Counted from the stretch's first letter, positions 28,349 to 38,250 are shown. The stretch is 64,000 nucleotides of DNA from Paracoccus amoyensis (GCF_014490725.1 NZ_JACOQL010000002.1:558001-622000), one strand, 5' to 3'. Notes: generated from the sequence alone by a model not told the origin. Numbers and translations are program-made.

Positions 28349-28522
28349 ATGCCCTTGCCGCAATTCTTGCTGATGCTGGTGGCGGTCGTTCTTGCCGCCA
28401 TGGTTACCCTGTGGGCTACCGTTTCCGCAGGCGTTCCGATGTTTGCCGTTCTTCTGGTCACGTTAGGCGCGGCGGCGTTGCTGCATTACACGCAGCGCGA
28501 TCACCACGATCACGACGGATAA
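28349..28522 (+). CDS. Small membrane protein with His/Asp-rich tail
   Basis: 57 residues: two hydrophobic segments (about residues 5-27 and 30-46) and a C-terminus HYTQRDHHDHDG rich in possible metal ligands. AAGGAGAG lies seven bases upstream of the ATG, which supports a real gene despite its small size. The family is not recognised. It runs convergently toward the HNH nuclease, six bases away, and sits downstream of the dapA terminator with its own presumed promoter. Confidence 0.75.
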   Translation: MPLPQFLLMLVAVVLAAMVTLWATVSAGVPMFAVLLVTLGAAALLHYTQRDHHDHDG

Positions 28523-28528
28523 TCCGCC

Positions 28529-29128
28529 TCAACTCTCCAGTTCCGCATCCCAATACAGGAAATCCATCCAGCTGTCATGCAGGTGGTTGGGCGGAAAGCG
28601 CCTGCCGGCGGCGTGCATTTCTTCGGATGTGGGGCGACGGGGTTTGCTGCGAAGATGCAGGCCCGAATGGCGCAAGCTGCGATTGGCCTTGCGCAGATTG
28701 CAAGGACTGCAGGCCGCGACGACGTTTTCCCAGCTTGTGACCCCACCCCTGGAGCGTGGCACGACATGGTCAAAGGTCAGATCGTCCTTGGCACCGCAAT
28801 ACTGGCAGCAGAATTCATCCCGCAGAAAAAGATTAAAGCGCGTGAAGGCCACGCGCTTTTGGGGTTTTACATAATCTTTCAGAACGACGACGGAGGGTAT
28901 CCGAAAGCTTTGTCGCTGACTTCGGACGACATCATCATATTCGGCGATGATAGTGACCCGGTCCAGAAACACCGCCTTGATCGCCTCTTGCCACGGCCAA
29001 AGGGACAGTGGGTAGTAGCTGAGCGGTCGGAAATCGGCGTTCAGAACCAATGCCGGGTGTCGCCGTAGCGAGGCAGGCTCGCGGACGAACTGGGTTCGAA
29101 ATTCGGTCTGATGATGCTCGTCCAGCAT
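28529..29128 (-). CDS. HNH endonuclease family protein
   Basis: 199 residues. The C-terminal half contains an HNH domain with a zinc knuckle (CQYC, C108 and C111; CSPC, C140 and C143) around the catalytic LTFDHVVPRSRGG (D120, H121) and N135. The N-terminal part (PALVLNADFRPLSYYPLSLW) matches the stand-alone HNH proteins widely conserved in alphaproteobacteria, whose role is unknown. The start at 29128 follows AGGGAAAG; longer in-frame starts are unlikely. Confidence 0.92.
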   Translation of the reverse strand: MLDEHHQTEFRTQFVREPASLRRHPALVLNADFRPLSYYPLSLWPWQEAIKAVFLDRVTIIAEYDDVVRSQRQSFRIPSVVVLKDYVKPQKRVAFTRFNLFLRDEFCCQYCGAKDDLTFDHVVPRSRGGVTSWENVVAACSPCNLRKANRSLRHSGLHLRSKPRRPTSEEMHAAGRRFPPNHLHDSWMDFLYWDAELES

Positions 29129-29305
29129 ATCGCTTTCCCTGCCTGCCCCGAAGTGCAAGGTCCGGGGTGTCAACCAGATCATGTGTTTGACTATATATCG
29201 TGCCGGGAAACTGACAAGCCCCGAACTGTGGTCCTGAATTAACAAACATGCATGACAAGGGTGTGACGGATTGCGACCTGGCTGTTTGCGTGCCACTGTG
29301 CCGCC

Positions 29306-29740
29306 ATGATGAAGGATATTCCGCCTGTAATCGGCACTTTGGAAAGTGCGCTATATGCCGATGATCTTGACGCGGCCAAAGCGTTCTGGACCGGCATCAT
29401 GGGACTGAAGGTCATAACCGCCCTGCCTGATCGTCATGTGTTCTTTCGGGTGGCGGATAAACCGTATCCGCAGGTTTTGCTGATCTTTCGTGCTTCGGCG
29501 ACCGAGGTGCCGCCGGATCCCGATGCACGGCTGCCGGTGCCACCGCACGGGGCGCGCGGGCCGGGGCATTTTTGTCTGGCCGTCCATGCGGACAGTCTGG
29601 ATGCGTGGCGCAGCCATCTTGAAGTGCGGGGCATTGCGATCGAAGCCGATTTCCGCTGGCCCACAGGAGCGCGGTCGATTTATGTGCGCGATCCGGCAGG
29701 AAATTCCATCGAGTTGGGTGAGCCGAAGATGTGGGAGTAG
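29306..29740 (+). CDS. VOC (glyoxalase/bleomycin resistance-like) protein
   Basis: 144-residue single-domain VOC protein. The first module is TLESALYADDLDAAKAFWTGI with FFRV, and the second PGHFCLAVHADSLDAW with YVRDPAGNSIEL, the classical C-terminal motif holding the Glu metal ligand. The substrate is unknown. It is divergent from the HNH gene and stands alone on its strand. Confidence 0.9.
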   Translation: MMKDIPPVIGTLESALYADDLDAAKAFWTGIMGLKVITALPDRHVFFRVADKPYPQVLLIFRASATEVPPDPDARLPVPPHGARGPGHFCLAVHADSLDAWRSHLEVRGIAIEADFRWPTGARSIYVRDPAGNSIELGEPKMWE

Positions 29741-29747
29741 CGGCGGG

Positions 29748-30401
29748 TTATTTGCCCAGCCGCTCTTTCAGGAATGACAATGCGACGCCCAGACCGTCGG
29801 GTGAAATGCCATGGCCCGTGCCTTCCATGACGTGACCATAGACCGGGAAATTCGCCTGTTGCAGTGCCTGGCCCGCGAGTTTCATGTCATCGAAGGGCAC
29901 GACCGGATCCTGATCGCCATGGATCAGCAGGACGGGTGGTTTGACTTTGGCTTCCTCCGCCAGCAGTTCGGGGATCAACAGGCGACCTGAAAAGCCGATG
30001 ATGCCAGCGACTTCCTGATCCCGACGGGGCAGGACATGCAACGCCATCATCGTGCCCTGGGAAAAGCCGATGACGACCATCCGATCGGCGGTCAGGCCTT
30101 CGTCGGTCAACACCTTGTCCAGAAAGGCGTTCACGGCGGTGATGGAATGGCCCATGGATTCCTTGGCTTGCGTTTCGGACGAACCATCCAGCCACGGGAT
30201 CGGAAACCATTGGTAGCCCATGGGGTTGTTAAGGCTGCGTTCAGGCGCGTCGGGGGCGTAAAAGGCCGTGCCGGGCAGGTGTTGGGACAGGGGATCGGCA
30301 AGGCCCAGCAGATCGGCGCCATCCGCACCATATCCGTGCAGAAAGACAACAACGGCATCTGCGTTTTCCGGGCCTTTGCGGGCTGATTTCAGGTCGGTCA
30401 T
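29748..30401 (-). CDS. Phospholipase/carboxylesterase family hydrolase
   Basis: 217-residue alpha/beta hydrolase of the acyl-protein-thioesterase/carboxylesterase type. VVFLHGYGADGADL forms the oxyanion loop, GFSQGT holds the nucleophile, HGDQDPVVP the aspartate and GTGHGI the histidine, so the triad is complete. It should cleave short-chain esters in the cytoplasm. Its ATG overlaps the stop of the AlkA-like gene (ATGA), placing it last in a GntR-AlkA-esterase operon. Confidence 0.92.
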   Translation of the reverse strand: MTDLKSARKGPENADAVVVFLHGYGADGADLLGLADPLSQHLPGTAFYAPDAPERSLNNPMGYQWFPIPWLDGSSETQAKESMGHSITAVNAFLDKVLTDEGLTADRMVVIGFSQGTMMALHVLPRRDQEVAGIIGFSGRLLIPELLAEEAKVKPPVLLIHGDQDPVVPFDDMKLAGQALQQANFPVYGHVMEGTGHGISPDGLGVALSFLKERLGK

Positions 30402-31048
30402 GTGATCCCCTCGCGTCCTTTTGCATAGCGGTAATAGGCCCACAAGCCCCGCGCCGCAACCGCACGCCACGGACGCCACGGTTCGGCCAGCGCACGTAGC
30501 GCGGCGGGGGTGGGGCGTTCGGGCAGGTCATACATCACCCGCGCGGCCTCTTGCAGGGCCAGATCGCCGGCGGCGATGACATCGGCGCGGCCAAGGGCGA
30601 ATTTCAGGTAGATTTCGGCGGTCCAGATGCCGATGCCGGGCAGCGCGACAAGCGCCGCGATGGCCTGATCGTCAGGCATGCCGCGCAGGGCGGACCAGTC
30701 CAGCCCTGCTGCGGCGATCCCCTTCAGGTAGCGGGCCTTGGGACGTGACAGGCCTGCGGTGCGCAGATCGTCGTCGCTGGCGGCGGCGATGGCATCTGCG
30801 GTCAGCAGGTCAGCATCCTGCATGCGCTGCCAGATCGCAGCGGCTGCCGCGATCGAGATTTGCTGACCGACGATGGCGCTTGCAATCGCCTCGAATCCAT
30901 CGGGGCGTCGGCGCATGGGCAGCGGGCCAAGCTCCGGCAGGGTCCGCGCCCAGACCGGACAGACGCGGGCCAGATAGGCCACGCCCTCGGCAAGGTCGTC
31001 CGGCGTTTCGATCAGGCGGCCCGTATATGCCCCAGTCTCAGGCGTCAC
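30398..31048 (-). CDS. DNA-3-methyladenine glycosylase, AlkA-like
   Basis: 216-residue HhH-GPD glycosylase. The helix-hairpin-helix LPGIGIWTAEIYLKF is followed by the catalytic aspartate D162 in AAGDLALQE. It lacks the N-terminal domain of E. coli AlkA, as do most short bacterial homologues. It removes alkylated bases such as 3-methyladenine. Its start overlaps the end of the GntR gene by 11 bases. Confidence 0.93.
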   Translation of the reverse strand: MTPETGAYTGRLIETPDDLAEGVAYLARVCPVWARTLPELGPLPMRRRPDGFEAIASAIVGQQISIAAAAAIWQRMQDADLLTADAIAAASDDDLRTAGLSRPKARYLKGIAAAGLDWSALRGMPDDQAIAALVALPGIGIWTAEIYLKFALGRADVIAAGDLALQEAARVMYDLPERPTPAALRALAEPWRPWRAVAARGLWAYYRYAKGREGIT

Positions 31049-31736
31049 GATCTGCCTGTGCTTCCAGCTTCAGCCGGGTTTCCCAGGCCATCGAGATATG
31101 TTGACGCAGAGCCTGATCCGCAGCATTGCCATCACCCGCTGCGATGGCGTCAACGATACGCTTATGTTCCGCCAGCGCGGTTTCGCTGCGCCCTTCGGCG
31201 GCAAGCGATGTCCTGGCCATCAGCGCCATGCTGCGATGAACCAGATCCAGTTGCTGCACCAGATAGCGATTATGCGACGCCAGATGGATCTGGTGGTGAA
31301 AGCGTTTGTTGGCACGGGCAAGGGCTTGCGGATCGTTGATGGCCTTTTGATCCTCGGACACCATCTGGGCCAGAACACGCACCTCTTCGGGCGTTGCATG
31401 GCGGGCGGCAAGACGGGCGGCCAGGCCCTCAAGCTCGGCCCGGACAACGTAAAGTTCGGCCAGTTGGTTGTGATCCAGCGTCGCCACGATCAGGCTGCGA
31501 CCGTCACGGACGACCATCTGCTGGGTTTCCAGCCGCTGCAACGCCTCGCGGACCGGGGTTCGGGACACGCCGAAACGGTCGGCCAGTTCCGCTTCCACCA
31601 GACGGTCACCGGGGCGATAGGTGCCGACTTCGATCGCGGCAAGGATCAGGGAATATGCGTCACTTTCATACGCCACAGATTTGGCCGGGGCGTGCGCGAT
31701 TGCAAGCGCGCTGTTTGGGCTGTATCCGAGGGGCAT
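31038..31736 (-). CDS. GntR/FCD family transcriptional regulator
   Basis: 232 residues: a GntR winged helix (RFGVSRTPVREALQRLE, about residues 54-70) and an all-helical FCD effector domain with the metal/ligand histidines (NKRFHHQIHLASHN). FadR/VanR-type regulators usually sense carboxylic acids. Its ATG (31736-31734) overlaps the ATG of the divergent nucleotidase by two bases, so each gene's ribosome site lies inside the other's coding sequence. Targets are unknown; the neighbouring AlkA and esterase genes share its transcript. Confidence 0.9.
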   Translation of the reverse strand: MPLGYSPNSALAIAHAPAKSVAYESDAYSLILAAIEVGTYRPGDRLVEAELADRFGVSRTPVREALQRLETQQMVVRDGRSLIVATLDHNQLAELYVVRAELEGLAARLAARHATPEEVRVLAQMVSEDQKAINDPQALARANKRFHHQIHLASHNRYLVQQLDLVHRSMALMARTSLAAEGRSETALAEHKRIVDAIAAGDGNAADQALRQHISMAWETRLKLEAQADRDA

Positions 31737-32403
31737 GGATTTCTCTCATGTCGATGTCTGGATCTTTGATCTGGACAATACGCTTTACCCGCCCGAAATG
31801 GCGCTGTTCCCGCAGATCGAGGAGCGGATGACGGCCTATGTCATGCGCACGCTGGAATGCGAACATGCCCGCGCCGATCAGGTGCGCAGCGAATATTGGC
31901 GCAGTCATGGAACGACCTTGGCGGGGCTGATGGACCGGCACGGTGTTGACCCAAGCGATTATCTGGCCGATGTGCATGATATCGACTTTGACGTGCTGAT
32001 GCCCGCGCCCGAGTTGGCTGACGCGATCAACGCGCTGCCCGGGCACAAGCTGATCCACACCAATGCCGATTCAACCTATGCCCGCAAGGTTCTGGCGGCG
32101 CGATGTCTGGATATGTTCCAGGATATCTATGGCGTCGAAGAAACGCATTATTATCCCAAACCCCGCCGCGAGGCATTCGAGGCGGTGATTGCCCAAAGTG
32201 GCATCGACCCGCGCCGCGCCGCCTTCTTTGAGGATGATCCCCGCAATCTGGCCGTGCCGCATGACATGGGGATGCGCACGGTTCTGGTGGGGCCTGCACG
32301 TGATGGGCCAAGCCTGTTGAAGGGGGAAGTCCCCGCCTATGTCGATGTGCATATCGATAATCTGACCGCGTTCCTGCAATCGCTTGCGGCTGCACGCAAA
32401 TAG
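31735..32403 (+). CDS. Pyrimidine 5'-nucleotidase, HAD superfamily
   Basis: 222-residue HAD phosphatase of the SDT1/pyrimidine-5'-nucleotidase branch: the nucleophile D12 and D14 in FDLDNTLYPP, a helical cap, the motif III lysine in YPKPRREAF and FEDDPRNL. It should remove phosphate from UMP/CMP-like nucleotides. The start at 31735 is supported by GAGGGG six bases upstream, which is inside the GntR coding sequence on the other strand. Confidence 0.93.
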   Translation: MDFSHVDVWIFDLDNTLYPPEMALFPQIEERMTAYVMRTLECEHARADQVRSEYWRSHGTTLAGLMDRHGVDPSDYLADVHDIDFDVLMPAPELADAINALPGHKLIHTNADSTYARKVLAARCLDMFQDIYGVEETHYYPKPRREAFEAVIAQSGIDPRRAAFFEDDPRNLAVPHDMGMRTVLVGPARDGPSLLKGEVPAYVDVHIDNLTAFLQSLAAARK

Positions 32404-32478
32404 GCTGCGACAACGGCGATGCTGGCCTTGGGCGCATGTTCGGGGCATGATCGCTGCGACGCAATCGGGATGATGGCA

Positions 32479-33678
32479 ATGACGGATAGCAGCTTTGAAC
32501 AGGTCGATGTTCTGATCTCGGGCGGGGGGATTGCCGGGCTGATTGCGGCTGCCGGATTTGGGGCCGAGGGGTTGACCACGCTGTGCGTTGACCCGGCCTC
32601 CCCCGTGACGGACGAAGGCACGGATGGCGCCGATCTGCGCAGCACGGCATTTCTGACGCCCTCCGTCGCGCTTCTTGGGCAGATTGGGTTATGGGAACGG
32701 CTGTCACCCTTTGCCACGCCCTTGCAGGTGATGCGGATTGTGGATGCGGGCGGGGCCGACCCTGTCGCGCGGCTGATCCGCGATTTTGATGCCAGCGAGA
32801 TTGGTGACCAGCCCTTTGGCTGGAACCTGCCCAACTGGCTGCTGCGGCGCGAGATCTCGGCACGGCTGGAACAGTTGCAAACGGTGCGCTTTCAACCGGG
32901 GACCGCCACCACCGATGTGGTCGCGCGTGACGAAGGGGCGCTGGTTACGCTGTCCGATGGGCGACGGATCAGAGCAAGGCTGCTGATTGGCGCGGATGGG
33001 CGCAATTCGCCGGTGCGTCAGGCGCTTGGCATTGGCGTGCGGACCTTTCGCTATGGTCAAAAGGCGCTGGCATTCGCCGTCACCCATGATCTGCCGCATG
33101 ATAATGTTTCAACCGAGGTGCACCGCTCGGGCGGGCCGTTCACGCTGGTGCCGCTGCCGGATCGCGATGGCAAGCACAGCTCTGCCGTTGTCTGGATGGA
33201 GAATGGACGGCAGATTGCTAGGCTGGCCGCCCTGCCGCCCGCTGAGTTTGAGGCAGAGCTAAATGCCCGGTCGGCGGGTATTCTGGGCCATCTGTCACAG
33301 GCGACACGCCTGACCCAATGGCCGATCATCAGCCAGATCGCAGACAGCTTTACCGGCCCGCGCACCGCCCTGATCGCCGAGGCCGCGCATGTTCTGCCCC
33401 CCATTGGTGCGCAAGGGTTGAACCTGAGCCTTGCCGATCTGGGCGCGCTGATCGACTTGAACCGTAACGATCCCGGCAATGCGGCAGGCCTGGCGGAATA
33501 TAACCGCACGCGCCGCCCGGATGCCTATGCCCGGTTGTTGGGGATCGACGCGCTGAACCGCGCCAGTCAGGCCTCGTTGCGACCCTTGCGTGATCTTCGG
33601 GCCGCCGCTCTTGGCGGGCTTTACGGCGTGGCACCTGTGCGGCGGCTGATGATGCGGGCGGGGTTGGGCCTGCGCTGA
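32479..33678 (+). CDS. UbiH/UbiF-family FAD-dependent hydroxylase
   Basis: 399-residue flavoprotein monooxygenase. The FAD dinucleotide fold GGGIAGLIAAAG is at residues 15-26, LIGADGRNSPVR in the middle, and the second FAD motif EAAHVLPPIGAQGLNLSLAD near the C-terminus. Members hydroxylate the ubiquinone precursor ring; which ring position cannot be told. The start is uncertain among ATGs at 32470, 32473 and 32479. A short hairpin (GGTTGCC / GGCAACC, 33680-33697) follows the stop codon. Confidence 0.92.
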   Translation: MTDSSFEQVDVLISGGGIAGLIAAAGFGAEGLTTLCVDPASPVTDEGTDGADLRSTAFLTPSVALLGQIGLWERLSPFATPLQVMRIVDAGGADPVARLIRDFDASEIGDQPFGWNLPNWLLRREISARLEQLQTVRFQPGTATTDVVARDEGALVTLSDGRRIRARLLIGADGRNSPVRQALGIGVRTFRYGQKALAFAVTHDLPHDNVSTEVHRSGGPFTLVPLPDRDGKHSSAVVWMENGRQIARLAALPPAEFEAELNARSAGILGHLSQATRLTQWPIISQIADSFTGPRTALIAEAAHVLPPIGAQGLNLSLADLGALIDLNRNDPGNAAGLAEYNRTRRPDAYARLLGIDALNRASQASLRPLRDLRAAALGGLYGVAPVRRLMMRAGLGLR

Positions 33679-33723
33679 TGGTTGCCTTTGGGCAACCACC
33701 CCGGAAATCCACTCCGTGCCAGC

Positions 33724-33751
33724 TTGCCCTTGTCGCGGCGCTCCCTATTTT
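33724..33751 (+). promoter_or_regulatory. Candidate promoter of the guanidine riboswitch transcript
   Basis: TTGCCC (33724-33729) and TATTTT (33746-33751) are 16 bases apart and would start RNA near 33758, just before the first riboswitch hairpin. The -35 match is weak. Confidence 0.3.
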
Positions 33752-33760
33752 GCTTTGACA

Positions 33761-33806
33761 AGAGGACGACCTCTCCTTCATGGAAAAACCGCCGGGACGG
33801 CCCGGC
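33761..33806 (+). ncRNA. Guanidine-II (mini-ykkC) riboswitch
   Basis: Two short perfect hairpins with the conserved ACGR loops: AGAGG-ACGA-CCTCT (33761-33774) and GCCGGG-ACGG-CCCGGC (33791-33806), separated by 16 bases. This is the defining layout of the guanidine-II class, which binds guanidinium and frees the ribosome site of the gene downstream. The sugE start codon is 20 bases after the second hairpin, with AGAGG in between. Structure and genetic context agree fully. Confidence 0.93.
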
Positions 33807-33825
33807 TTGACGACAGAGGTTTGTC

Positions 33826-34140
33826 ATGCCTTGGATTCTTCTTCTTCTTGCCGGTTTGCTGGAAATTGTCTGGGCAACCGCGATGAAACAATCGCATGGA
33901 TTTACGCGCATCCTGCCGACCGGGATCATGGTGGTCGGGATGATCGCCTCTATCTGGTTGCTGGCGCTTTCGATGCGCAGCCTGCCGTTGGGCACGTCCT
34001 ATATGATCTGGACCGGCATCGGCGCGGTTGGCGCGTTTGTGGTCGGCGTGTTCATGTTCGGTGAACCCGTGACGACGGGACGCCTGATTGCGGCAGGGCT
34101 GATTCTGACCGGGATCGTCGCGATGAAGCTGGCTTCGTGA
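33826..34140 (+). CDS. sugE: Guanidinium exporter (SMR family, Gdx/SugE)
   Basis: 104-residue, four-helix small multidrug resistance protein. The essential E13 lies in LLAGLLEIVWATAMK, and GTSYMIWTGIGAVGAF is the SugE/Gdx helix-3 signature. Gdx proteins exchange guanidinium for protons and work as dual-topology dimers. The upstream guanidine-II riboswitch makes the substrate assignment firm. It is probably monocistronic, as ilvD has its own leader of 129 bases. Confidence 0.95.
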   Translation: MPWILLLLAGLLEIVWATAMKQSHGFTRILPTGIMVVGMIASIWLLALSMRSLPLGTSYMIWTGIGAVGAFVVGVFMFGEPVTTGRLIAAGLILTGIVAMKLAS

Positions 34141-34269
34141 TAGAATAACGGGGGGCCGAATCCAAACGGCACCCTTTACGACATAAAAACACCTTGAAAC
34201 CCGGCATTTCAGTAATTTCCTTCCGAAGGTAGGGGTGATACACCGCCTGCCAGCCAAAGGAGTCGAGCC

Positions 34270-36108
34270 ATGCCTGCATATCGTTCACGCACTACCACCC
34301 ACGGCCGAAATATGGCGGGCGCACGCGGATTGTGGCGGGCGACCGGCGTGAAGGACAGCGATTTTGGCAAGCCGATCATCGCCATTGTCAACAGCTTTAC
34401 CCAATTCGTGCCGGGCCATGTCCACCTGAAGGATTTGGGTCAGTTGGTCGCACGCGAGGTTGAAGCAGCAGGCGGTATTGCAAAGGAATTCAACACCATC
34501 GCCGTCGATGACGGCATCGCGATGGGCCATGACGGGATGTTGTATTCGCTGCCATCGCGCGAAATCATCGCGGATTCGGTGGAATACATGGTCAATGCCC
34601 ATTGCGCCGATGCCATGGTCTGTATCAGTAACTGCGACAAGATCACTCCCGGCATGCTGATGGCGGCGCTGCGGCTGAATATCCCCGTCGTCTTTGTGTC
34701 TGGCGGTCCGATGGAAGCGGGCAAGGTCGTGTTGCAGGACGGCAGGGTCAAGGCGCTGGATCTGGTGGATGCCATGGTCGCCGCTGCTGACGACGCGGTT
34801 TCTGATGCCGATGTGCAGGCGATCGAACGATCGGCCTGCCCGACCTGTGGGTCGTGTTCGGGCATGTTCACCGCGAACTCGATGAACTGCCTGACCGAGG
34901 CATTGGGCCTGTCGCTGCCGGGCAATGGATCGACCCTTGCCACCCATGCCGACCGCAAGCGCCTGTTTGTCGAGGCTGGGCATCTGGTCGTCGATCTGGC
35001 CCGCCGTTACTATGAAGGCGATGATGCCAGCGTGCTGCCTCGTTCCATCGCCAGTTTTGAAGCCTTCAAGAATGCCATGACGCTGGATATCGCCATGGGC
35101 GGATCGACGAATACGGTTCTGCATCTGTTGGCCGCCGCGCATGAGGGGCAGGTGGAATTCACCATGTCCGATATTGACCAGCTTTCGCGAAAGGTTCCGG
35201 TCCTGTGCAAGGTCGCCCCGGCCAAAAGCGACGTGCATATGGAAGATGTTCACCGCGCTGGCGGGATTATGGCGATTCTGGGCGAATTGGACCGTGCCGG
35301 CTTGCTGGATACGACCGTGGGCAACGTCCATTCCGGCACATTGGCCGAAGCATTGGATCGTTGGGATGTGATGCGCACCGATGCGGCATCCGTCCACGAC
35401 TTCTTCCGTGCCGCCCCCGGCGGGGTGCCGACACAGACGGCGTTTTCGCAGGATCGCCGCTATGACGATGTCGACATGGACCGCAAGGGCGGTGTGATCC
35501 GCGATCTGGAACATGCCTTTTCGCAAGATGGCGGTCTGGCCGTGCTTTACGGCAATCTGGCCGAAGATGGCTGCATCGTCAAAACCGCCGGTGTGGACGA
35601 TTCGATCCTGAAATTCGAAGGCCCGGCGCATATCTTTGAAAGTCAGGACGACGCCGTGTCGGGCATTCTGACCGGCAAGGTCAAGGCCGGCGAAGTTGTT
35701 CTGATTCGCTACGAAGGCCCGCGCGGTGGGCCGGGGATGCAGGAAATGCTGTATCCAACCAGCTACCTGAAATCCAAGGGGCTGGGCAAGGATTGCGCCT
35801 TGGTGACAGACGGTCGTTTCTCGGGCGGCTCGTCAGGGCTGTCCATCGGTCATGTCTCGCCCGAGGCGGCCGAAGGCGGTACCATCGGTCTGGTCGAACA
35901 GGGCGACCTGATCCAGATCGACATTCCGAACCGCGTGATCCATCTGGCCGTAGACGATGCGACACTGGCTGCACGCCGCGAAAAGCGCGAGGCCGAGGGC
36001 TGGAAACCCGCCAAGCCGCGGCAGCGCAAGATCACGACCGCGCTGCGTGCCTATGCGGCCATGACGACCAGTGCTGCCAAGGGCGCGGTGCGGGTGGTGC
36101 CTGAATGA
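34270..36108 (+). CDS. ilvD: Dihydroxy-acid dehydratase
   Basis: 612-residue iron-sulfur enzyme of valine, leucine and isoleucine synthesis. Cluster cysteines are visible in [10 protein letters not shown] and [17 protein letters not shown], and the C-terminal [19 protein letters not shown] is intact. AAAGGAG lies upstream of the ATG. The stop codon falls in the first copy of a 20-base tandem repeat. ilvC is 1.1 kb downstream with two Lrp-type regulators in between. Confidence 0.97.
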   Translation: MPAYRSRTTTHGRNMAGARGLWRATGVKDSDFGKPIIAIVNSFTQFVPGHVHLKDLGQLVAREVEAAGGIAKEFNTIAVDDGIAMGHDGMLYSLPSREIIADSVEYMVNAHCADAMVCISNCDKITPGMLMAALRLNIPVVFVSGGPMEAGKVVLQDGRVKALDLVDAMVAAADDAVSDADVQAIERSACPTCGSCSGMFTANSMNCLTEALGLSLPGNGSTLATHADRKRLFVEAGHLVVDLARRYYEGDDASVLPRSIASFEAFKNAMTLDIAMGGSTNTVLHLLAAAHEGQVEFTMSDIDQLSRKVPVLCKVAPAKSDVHMEDVHRAGGIMAILGELDRAGLLDTTVGNVHSGTLAEALDRWDVMRTDAASVHDFFRAAPGGVPTQTAFSQDRRYDDVDMDRKGGVIRDLEHAFSQDGGLAVLYGNLAEDGCIVKTAGVDDSILKFEGPAHIFESQDDAVSGILTGKVKAGEVVLIRYEGPRGGPGMQEMLYPTSYLKSKGLGKDCALVTDGRFSGGSSGLSIGHVSPEAAEGGTIGLVEQGDLIQIDIPNRVIHLAVDDATLAARREKREAEGWKPAKPRQRKITTALRAYAAMTTSAAKGAVRVVPE

Positions 36109-36145
36109 TTGGCCAAAAGGCGGGGTGATCGGCCAAAAGGCGGGG
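36106..36145. repeat. 20-base tandem duplication at the ilvD stop
   Basis: TGATTGGCCAAAAGGCGGGG (36106-36125) is followed directly by the same sequence with a single T-to-C change (36126-36145). The ilvD TGA is the first three bases of copy one, so the duplication added no coding sequence. Each copy can form a small GCC-AAAA-GGC hairpin. Confidence 0.85.
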
Positions 36146-36172
36146 CCAGTCCGCAAGGTCTGCGACGACAAG

Positions 36173-36640
36173 CTAAAGAGCGGCCAGCGGCCCCGGTCGC
36201 CGCTCTTCTGATAACATCACGTTCGCCTCGACCTGTCCGATCCCGGGCAGGGTCATGATGCGGCGGCGCAGGATACGTTCGAAATCGCTGATGTCGCGCG
36301 CGATGACGCGCAGGCGGTAATCGAATTGGCCAAGGACGTGCTGAACGGTCTGAACCTCGGGGATGGCGGTGACGGCACGTTCGAAATCTTCCAGGCTGGT
36401 GCGACCCTTGGCGGCCAGACGGATGCCCAGAAAGACCGTGACACCAAAACCGACAGCCGCATTGTCGATCACGATGCGCTTTTGGCCCAGCACACCCGAA
36501 TCAGTCAGCTTGCGGATACGTCGCCACGCCGCCGGTTGACCGATGCCAACTGCCCGACCGATTTCTGCGGCACTTTTGGTCGCGTCCGTCGCCAATATTC
36601 GTAAGATCGCCATGTCTGTCGCATCCAATGCCGTGGTCAT
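36173..36640 (-). CDS. Lrp/AsnC family transcriptional regulator
   Basis: 155 residues: an N-terminal helix-turn-helix (DATDMAILRILATDATKSAA, then AWRRIRKLTDSGVL) and a C-terminal RAM ligand-binding domain (FDYRLRVIARDISDF, RRIMTLPGIGQV). The start at 36640 overlaps the stop of the second Lrp gene (ATGA), so the two regulators are made from one message. With ilvD and ilvC on both sides, control of branched-chain amino acid genes is likely but not shown. Confidence 0.93.
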   Translation of the reverse strand: MTTALDATDMAILRILATDATKSAAEIGRAVGIGQPAAWRRIRKLTDSGVLGQKRIVIDNAAVGFGVTVFLGIRLAAKGRTSLEDFERAVTAIPEVQTVQHVLGQFDYRLRVIARDISDFERILRRRIMTLPGIGQVEANVMLSEERRPGPLAAL

Positions 36641-37092
36641 AGCGCCATTTCCTGACTGTCCTTGATGGTCGATACCAACATCAGCGCATCGCTGTCTGAC
36701 ACATGCGGCAGCGTCAGGATACGGTCGCGATAGATCTGCTGCCAATGTGCCATGTCGCGGGCGATGACCGACAGGCGCAGATCAACACTGCCCAGAAATG
36801 TCTGAATTTCAGTGACTTCCGGAACCTTTCGGGCGGCGGCCATGAATTCGTCAAAGGCACGTGGCTCGGTCTTGTCCAACGTAAAACGCAGGCTGACCTG
36901 AACCTCCCAGCCAAGGGCGCGCCAGTCGATCTGATTCTGAACTGCGGAAATCACACCGGTTTCGCTCATTTTTTCCAGCCGACGCCATAAGCTTGCGGCA
37001 GTCACGCCAGCCCGTTCGGCCAAGAGCGCGTTGCTGGCATCAGGATCGGCCAGAAGCTGACGAAGTATGCGCAGGTCAGTTGCATCGGGCAT
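36637..37092 (-). CDS. Lrp/AsnC family transcriptional regulator
   Basis: 151 residues with the same layout as the preceding gene: a helix-turn-helix (TDLRILRQLLADPDASNALL, SLWRRLEKMSETGVI) and a RAM domain (VDLRLSVIARDMAHWQQIYR). The two proteins are clearly paralogous but distant, and could form mixed oligomers. It is divergent from ilvC, 128 bases away, over an AT-rich region that suits an Lrp-type operator. Confidence 0.93.
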   Translation of the reverse strand: MPDATDLRILRQLLADPDASNALLAERAGVTAASLWRRLEKMSETGVISAVQNQIDWRALGWEVQVSLRFTLDKTEPRAFDEFMAAARKVPEVTEIQTFLGSVDLRLSVIARDMAHWQQIYRDRILTLPHVSDSDALMLVSTIKDSQEMAL

Positions 37093-37121
37093 GATTATCT
37101 CGTTGGGTTAATTTCAGAGGC

Positions 37122-37134
37122 ATGAATTTTTCAT
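37122..37134. promoter_or_regulatory. AT-rich palindrome between lrp-like gene and ilvC
   Basis: ATGAATTTTTCAT is a perfect palindrome around a TTT centre in an AT-rich stretch (37100-37150) that stands out from the GC-rich surroundings. Size and composition fit Lrp/AsnC binding sites; the binder is inferred from position only. Confidence 0.45.
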
Positions 37135-37142
37135 ATATCTAA

Positions 37143-38243
<1,101 letters not shown>

Positions 38244-38250
38244 TATCAAA

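Noticed and set aside
34285..35631. 448-codon minus-strand open frame
   Set aside because: Antisense shadow of ilvD; composition is unlike neighbouring proteins.
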